Made by a program: the position numbers and the translations under genes | The notes under the pieces: generated by a model | Databases searched by the model: none | Told to the model about the DNA's origin: nothing | Seen by the model: only the letters and a program-made list of their open reading frames with translations | Assembly (NCBI GenBank): GCA_964496245.1 | Contig: CAZBZG010000156.1 | Coordinates: 1-10,889 of the forward strand | Reading direction: 5' to 3' | Length of the DNA stretch: 10,889 nucleotides | DNA from: CAZBZG01 sp964496245 | GTDB lineage: Bacteria > Planctomycetota > SZUA-567 | Shown: in pieces, positions 7,764 through 10,889 of the stretch | Layout of the letters: every line of letters begins with the position of its first letter | How positions within the stretch are numbered: position 1 is the first letter of the stretch

Positions 7764-9035
7764 CTACGCGGTCCCTGCGAACTTCGCGCGCTCCTCCTCG
7801 GAGAAGACCTGGATCACCCCGTACGCGCCGTCGTATCCGGCCTGGCGGATGACGCGGCGTTCGCGCATGCGGCCGATGCCGTCAGCGAGAATCGCCGACC
7901 CCTTGGCGCGGATCTCCTCGAGCGGCACGGTCTCGAGGATGTCGAGCTCCGGGCCGAGCTGCGTGAGCAACGCTTCGTACGCGATCTGGACCTTCTTGCT
8001 CTTGGGGCCGACCCCGCGGATCTCGCTCACGAGCTCGGGGAGCGGAATGAAACTGCGGAACGGGTCCGCGCCCGCGGGCCGGCTCCCTTCCTCGCGGTCG
8101 GCGAGTTCGTGCACGCGGTGCATGACGCCCACGGTCACCGGCTTGCCGCAGACCGGGCAGGCCCCGTCGTGGGCCCGGGTCTCTTCGGGCGTGAGGCGCG
8201 CGGCGCACTTGCGGTGGCCGTCGAGATGGTACTTGCCTTCTTCCGGGTAAAACTCGACCGTGCCCGCATAGCCCTCGCCCGTCTCGAGCGCCCGGCGCAT
8301 GGCGAAGAAGTCCACGTCCGTCTCAAAGACGCAGGCCTCCCGGCCGAGCTTCTGGGGCGAATGGGTATCCGAGTTGCTGACGAGCCGGTAGCGGTCGAGC
8401 GCGGAGAGCCGCCAGTTCATGGGCGGGTCCGACGAGAGGCCGGTCTCGAGCGCGAAGATGTGCTTGGTGAGTTCGCCGTAACAGTCTTCGATCGCGTCGA
8501 ATCCCGACTTGCTGCCGAGCACCGAGAACCACGGCGTCCAGATGTGCGCGGGGATAAAGAACGTGCCATCCCCCGCTTCCAAGGCGATCTCCAGGAGGTC
8601 GCGCGAGTCCAGCCCCAGGATGGGACGTCCGTCCGAGCGCACGTTGCCGATGCGGTCGAGCGTGTCGCCGATCGCGTCCGCCTGCTCGAACCCGGGCGGG
8701 AAGATGAGGTGGTGCACCTTGCGCGTGGCGTCCGCGCGCTTGTAGATGGTGGAGATCTCGGCCTCGAGGAGGAAGCGCACGGGGCCGGCGAGCGCGGCGT
8801 CGAGTTCGTCCTCCACCGCCCGCTGGAGGTCGTCCCGCAGCCGGAAGAGACCGGGCTCGGCGGGCACGAGCTTCTCCCGCAGCTCCTCCCGCCAGGCCGG
8901 GTGGGTGAAGTCGCCCGTGGCCACTACCCGGATCCCCTTCTTGCGCGCCCACACAGCCAGGTGCTCGAGGTCGCACGCGGGGCTGGTGGCACGGGAATAC
9001 TTGGAGTGAACGTGCAGATCCGCGTAAAAGGGCAT
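7764..9035 (-). CDS. Endonuclease Q family DNA-repair nuclease (PHP domain)
   Basis: EndoQ nicks DNA 5' of deaminated bases (uracil, hypoxanthine) and abasic sites; it was characterised in Thermococcales and some Bacillus. This 423-aa protein matches the usual length of about 424 aa. The N-terminal PHP metal-binding barrel shows DLHVHSKYS (6-14), TGDFTHPAW (40-48), EAEISTIY (91-98), HHLIFPP (108-114), IPAHIWTPWF (161-170) and NSDTHS (221-226). A zinc-finger region follows with C277, C293 and C296 plus nearby histidines (HRKCAARLTPEE...CPVCGKP), then GVMHRVHELADR. A C-terminal helix-hairpin-helix reads IRGVGPKSKKVQ (339-350). The start at ATG 9035 directly precedes the first metal motif; GGAG lies about 11 nt upstream. 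Such proteins are often labelled as UvrD helicases in databases because of fusions; no helicase domain is present here. The TAG stop at 7764 is followed by a 34-codon open extension in the same frame. Confidence 0.87.
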   Translation of the reverse strand: MPFYADLHVHSKYSRATSPACDLEHLAVWARKKGIRVVATGDFTHPAWREELREKLVPAEPGLFRLRDDLQRAVEDELDAALAGPVRFLLEAEISTIYKRADATRKVHHLIFPPGFEQADAIGDTLDRIGNVRSDGRPILGLDSRDLLEIALEAGDGTFFIPAHIWTPWFSVLGSKSGFDAIEDCYGELTKHIFALETGLSSDPPMNWRLSALDRYRLVSNSDTHSPQKLGREACVFETDVDFFAMRRALETGEGYAGTVEFYPEEGKYHLDGHRKCAARLTPEETRAHDGACPVCGKPVTVGVMHRVHELADREEGSRPAGADPFRSFIPLPELVSEIRGVGPKSKKVQIAYEALLTQLGPELDILETVPLEEIRAKGSAILADGIGRMRERRVIRQAGYDGAYGVIQVFSEEERAKFAGTA

Positions 9036-9091
9036 ACGAGCCGGGCTCCGGGCAGTGCCGTATTTCCGGTTCTGGTTGAGACGATGCCCCG

Positions 9092-9119
9092 AGCATACGC
9101 GCTTTTCGGGGGCGGGCAA
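9092..9119 (-). promoter_or_regulatory. Possible promoter of the endonuclease Q gene
   Basis: Minus strand: TTGCCC (9119-9114), 16 bp, TATGCT (9097-9092), about 57 bp before the ATG at 9035. Both boxes are weak matches, but no better candidate is seen in the 150 bp between EndoQ and the PIN fragment. Confidence 0.3.
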
Positions 9120-9186
9120 GGGAAATCCCAAACGGCCTGCCGGCAATGATGCCTGCATGTTGTGCTGGCGCACGCATGCGTTCTAG

Positions 9187-9459
9187 GCTGGCATCCGGAC
9201 AACGCGATCAGAGGTGCTTCACGCATTTCTCGATACCCCGCGTGTGCGCGTGGCTGCGGTCACGGTGGCTGCGGTCACGATTGAGACGGCCGAGTTCTAC
9301 GCGCACCTCCTTGCAGACCTCCGCACACAAGGCACGCCGATCCCGACAAACGACATCTGGATCGCTGCGAGCGTCATGGAGCACGGGGCCCGGCTCATTA
9401 CGGCCGACCCGCACTTCGCGCACGTGCCGGGGATGCTGGCCTTTTTGTCTGAGATGCGC
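9187..9459 (+). pseudogene. C-terminal fragment of a VapC-like PIN-domain toxin
   Basis: VapC toxins are PIN-domain ribonucleases paired with VapB antitoxins. Read from a GTG at 9214, the frame gives PRVRV, then ETAEFYAHLLADLRTQGTPIP, then TNDIWIAASVMEHGARLITADPHFAHVPG. That is the standard second half of VapC, with D47 (TNDIW) and D65 (TADPHF) as two of the acidic metal ligands. The N-terminal half, which should carry the LLDTS aspartate and a mid-protein glutamate, is absent: a stop (TAG 9184-9186) lies just upstream and no other frame supplies it. Homology ends near 9459, yet the frame stays open to 9675 as antisense of the sulfatase, so the natural stop is lost too. No vapB-like gene is adjacent. 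An exact 15-bp tandem duplication adds five extra residues. It is almost certainly a non-functional relic. Confidence 0.7.
9250..9279 (+). repeat. 15-bp exact tandem duplication inside the PIN fragment
   Basis: GTGGCTGCGGTCACG occurs twice back to back (9250-9264 and 9265-9279), encoding VAAVT twice. VapC relatives have one such strand before ETAEFY, so the second copy looks like a replication-slippage insertion. Confidence 0.9.
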
Positions 9460-9511
9460 GCTCCGCCAAGCCGATCCGCGCCGCGTTCTCGCACCCGCCA
9501 GCCGGAACGGC

Positions 9512-9548
9512 CGAAACGATGCGGCCCCGGAGCGGCCTTTGCGCTTCG
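9512..9548 (-). other. Imperfect inverted repeat just after the sulfatase stop
   Basis: CGAAACGATGCGGCC (9512-9526) and GGCCTTTGCGCTTCG (9534-9548) can pair at ten Watson-Crick positions plus one G-U, with four mismatches, around a 7-nt loop. It starts 2 bp beyond the sulfatase stop on the minus strand. That is where a transcript-end hairpin would sit, but no U-run follows. Treat as a weak terminator or mRNA-end candidate. Confidence 0.3.
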
Positions 9549-9550
9549 AC

Positions 9551-10889
9551 TCACCCTGCGGCCCGCGCTTCGCGTTCGCACAGGATCCGCATCAGCGGAT
9601 CGGGACGGACGTGCCCCTTGGCCAACTGCGCGTCCGTCCATTCGGCCATGCGCCTCAGGCAGTCGTTCAGGATGACGGGCTCGTCAGCAGCGAGGTTCCG
9701 CGTCTGGTACGGATCCGCCTCCATGTCATAGAGGCTGAACGGGGCGAAGCCCGCGTAGCCGTTGTCATGCCAGGAGCGAATCATGAGGTGCGTGCGCGTG
9801 CGTACGGCCCGTTGGAGCGTGTAGAGTCCGTGGTCCCAGACCACATGCTCCCGGTCGAGGCCGTTTTCGCCCTTGAGATTCTTCCGGAAAGACGCCCCAT
9901 CCCAGTCGGCAGGCAGCTCCGCCCCCAGCAAATCGCAGAGCGTGGGGCCCACGTCCAGATTGTAGAGCAAGGCGTCGTCCGCATGCCCGGGAGCGGTCAC
10001 GCCCGGCCAATGCACGATCAGGGGAATCCTGTGGATGCACTCGTCCGCGCAGACGTGGTCGGTGTAGATGCCGTGTTCGCCGAATGCGTCCCCGTGATCG
10101 GCGCTCACGATGATCGCCGTGTCGTCGAGCCCGCCCGTGGCCTCCAGGGCTTCGAAAACCTGCCCGATATGATGATCGACGTAGGCGATGGCGCTATCGT
10201 AGCCCGTCACCACGTGTTCGAAGTTCTTGCGCGAGGTGATGGCGCCGGGCATGAGCGCTACCGGGCTCTTGCCGTCCCGGAACTGGCCCGTGGCCGTGAA
10301 CGGACCGGGAAGGGTCTCCCGGTGCTGACGAATCGTCTCCTCGTCGGGCCAGGGCAGCGGAACGGGCGTGTCCCCCAACCGCGCGGCCCACGCTTCGTCC
10401 ATCTTGTAGATGCGGTGGGCGTCCCAGTAGTTGATGTGCAGAAAGTAGTCGTCCCGATCCGCGTTGTTCTCGAGCCAGCGGAGGGCGACCTCGTTCACTT
10501 CGGGCGCCGTCTCGGCGCCGCCCTTGAGGTTGGGCGTGAAGTACTCGCTCCAGCCGCACATGAAGTAGTAGGCGCTGTGGCGGTCGGCGAAATTGGAGAT
10601 GCTGATCGTGTCCAGTCCCGCCTGCCGCAGTCGGCGCGGCAGCGGCTGGTTCTCGTCCAGCGGTCCGCCGTAGTGGCTGCAGCGCAGGTGGAAGTCCGCG
10701 CCAGCGGAGTGATTCGAGACCACGCCGTTGCGGATACCGAAGCGTCCCGACGTCCAGGCCGTCCGCGATGGGAGACACGGAGAGCTCGCGCAGTAGCAGT
10801 GGTTGAAGCGCGTGCCCATGGACGCGATCCGGTCGATGTTGGGCGAGGTGGGCCGGGCATACCCGTAGCAGCCCAGATGATCCGGCCGC
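9551..10889 (-). CDS. Formylglycine-dependent sulfatase (start lies beyond the right edge)
   Basis: Type I sulfatases hydrolyse sulfate esters using a formylglycine made from a conserved cysteine. The 445 visible residues begin RPDHLGCYGY, which normally follows about a dozen N-terminal residues, so nearly the whole protein is present. The modification site is SSPCLPSRTAWTSGR, with C38 of the visible part in the C-x-P-S-R signature. A mid-protein stretch (HINYWDAHR) and the metal-binding IIVSADHGDAFGEHG fit the alkaline phosphatase fold. The C-terminal part has FSLYDMEADPYQTRNLA, typical of the family (LYDL..DP.E..NLA). An internal ATG at 10819 lies after the core N-terminal strand and should not be taken as the start. 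Maturation needs a formylglycine-generating enzyme elsewhere. The substrate is not readable from the sequence; the nearby fucosidase makes a sulfated fucose glycan a reasonable guess. Confidence 0.93.
   Translation of the reverse strand, partial: RPDHLGCYGYARPTSPNIDRIASMGTRFNHCYCASSPCLPSRTAWTSGRFGIRNGVVSNHSAGADFHLRCSHYGGPLDENQPLPRRLRQAGLDTISISNFADRHSAYYFMCGWSEYFTPNLKGGAETAPEVNEVALRWLENNADRDDYFLHINYWDAHRIYKMDEAWAARLGDTPVPLPWPDEETIRQHRETLPGPFTATGQFRDGKSPVALMPGAITSRKNFEHVVTGYDSAIAYVDHHIGQVFEALEATGGLDDTAIIVSADHGDAFGEHGIYTDHVCADECIHRIPLIVHWPGVTAPGHADDALLYNLDVGPTLCDLLGAELPADWDGASFRKNLKGENGLDREHVVWDHGLYTLQRAVRTRTHLMIRSWHDNGYAGFAPFSLYDMEADPYQTRNLAADEPVILNDCLRRMAEWTDAQLAKGHVRPDPLMRILCEREARAAG

Noticed and set aside
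7656..9149. Continuation of the hydrolase frame as a giant fusion protein
   Set aside because: From 7656 on it is the antisense of endonuclease Q, whose metal and zinc motifs on the minus strand are unmistakable.
9172..9181. Palindrome ACGCATGCGT near the PIN fragment boundary
   Set aside because: A single 10-bp palindrome with no partner at the other edge of the block; likely chance in GC-rich DNA.
9460..9675. C-terminal extension of the PIN frame
   Set aside because: Arg/Pro-rich sequence that overlaps the 3' end of the sulfatase in antisense; no similarity to VapC.

Overview
The window is GC-rich bacterial chromosome from a draft assembly, because a run of ten N sits inside one gene. The gene content is nusA-infB, cysS, trpC, a GH29 alpha-L-fucosidase, an exported alpha/beta hydrolase, endonuclease Q and a formylglycine-type sulfatase. 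It fits a Gram-negative glycan-degrading heterotroph, perhaps a Planctomycetota/PVC-type or neighbouring candidate lineage. That placement is inference; no rRNA or other phylogenetic marker is available here.

Left part (1-3074, minus strand): a two-gene transcription-translation operon, nusA then infB, with infB running off the left edge. A near-consensus sigma70 promoter (TTGACA, 17 bp, CATAAT; 3046-3074) lies about 200 bp upstream of nusA, with no rimP between. The untranslated leader holds an 11-bp hairpin, a 6-bp hairpin and a 10-bp GC-rich stem followed by a U-rich run that looks like an intrinsic terminator. It is therefore either an attenuated nusA leader or a separate small RNA of about 110 nt. 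The N gap in nusA appears to be an overlapping contig join: removing the Ns and a 7-bp near-duplicate restores the frame exactly.

Middle (3191-7655, plus strand): a divergent promoter drives cysS. It is followed in the same direction by trpC (indole-3-glycerol phosphate synthase), an alpha-L-fucosidase and a secreted alpha/beta hydrolase. The short spacings from trpC onward suggest co-transcription. The hydrolase is cut off shortly after its nucleophile serine.

Right part (7651-10889): the hydrolase frame runs into DNA whose minus strand encodes a short scrap of UvrD-helicase motif VI and then a full-length endonuclease Q (PHP-domain DNA repair nuclease). Just beyond EndoQ lies the C-terminal half of a VapC-like PIN toxin with an internal 15-bp tandem duplication. 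Then, on the minus strand, comes a nearly complete sulfatase that runs off the right edge. The EndoQ block is thus bordered by truncated genes on both sides, which points to a recombination scar or a chimeric assembly. The fucosidase and sulfatase together hint at use of sulfated, fucose-containing glycans, but the broken region between them weakens that link.
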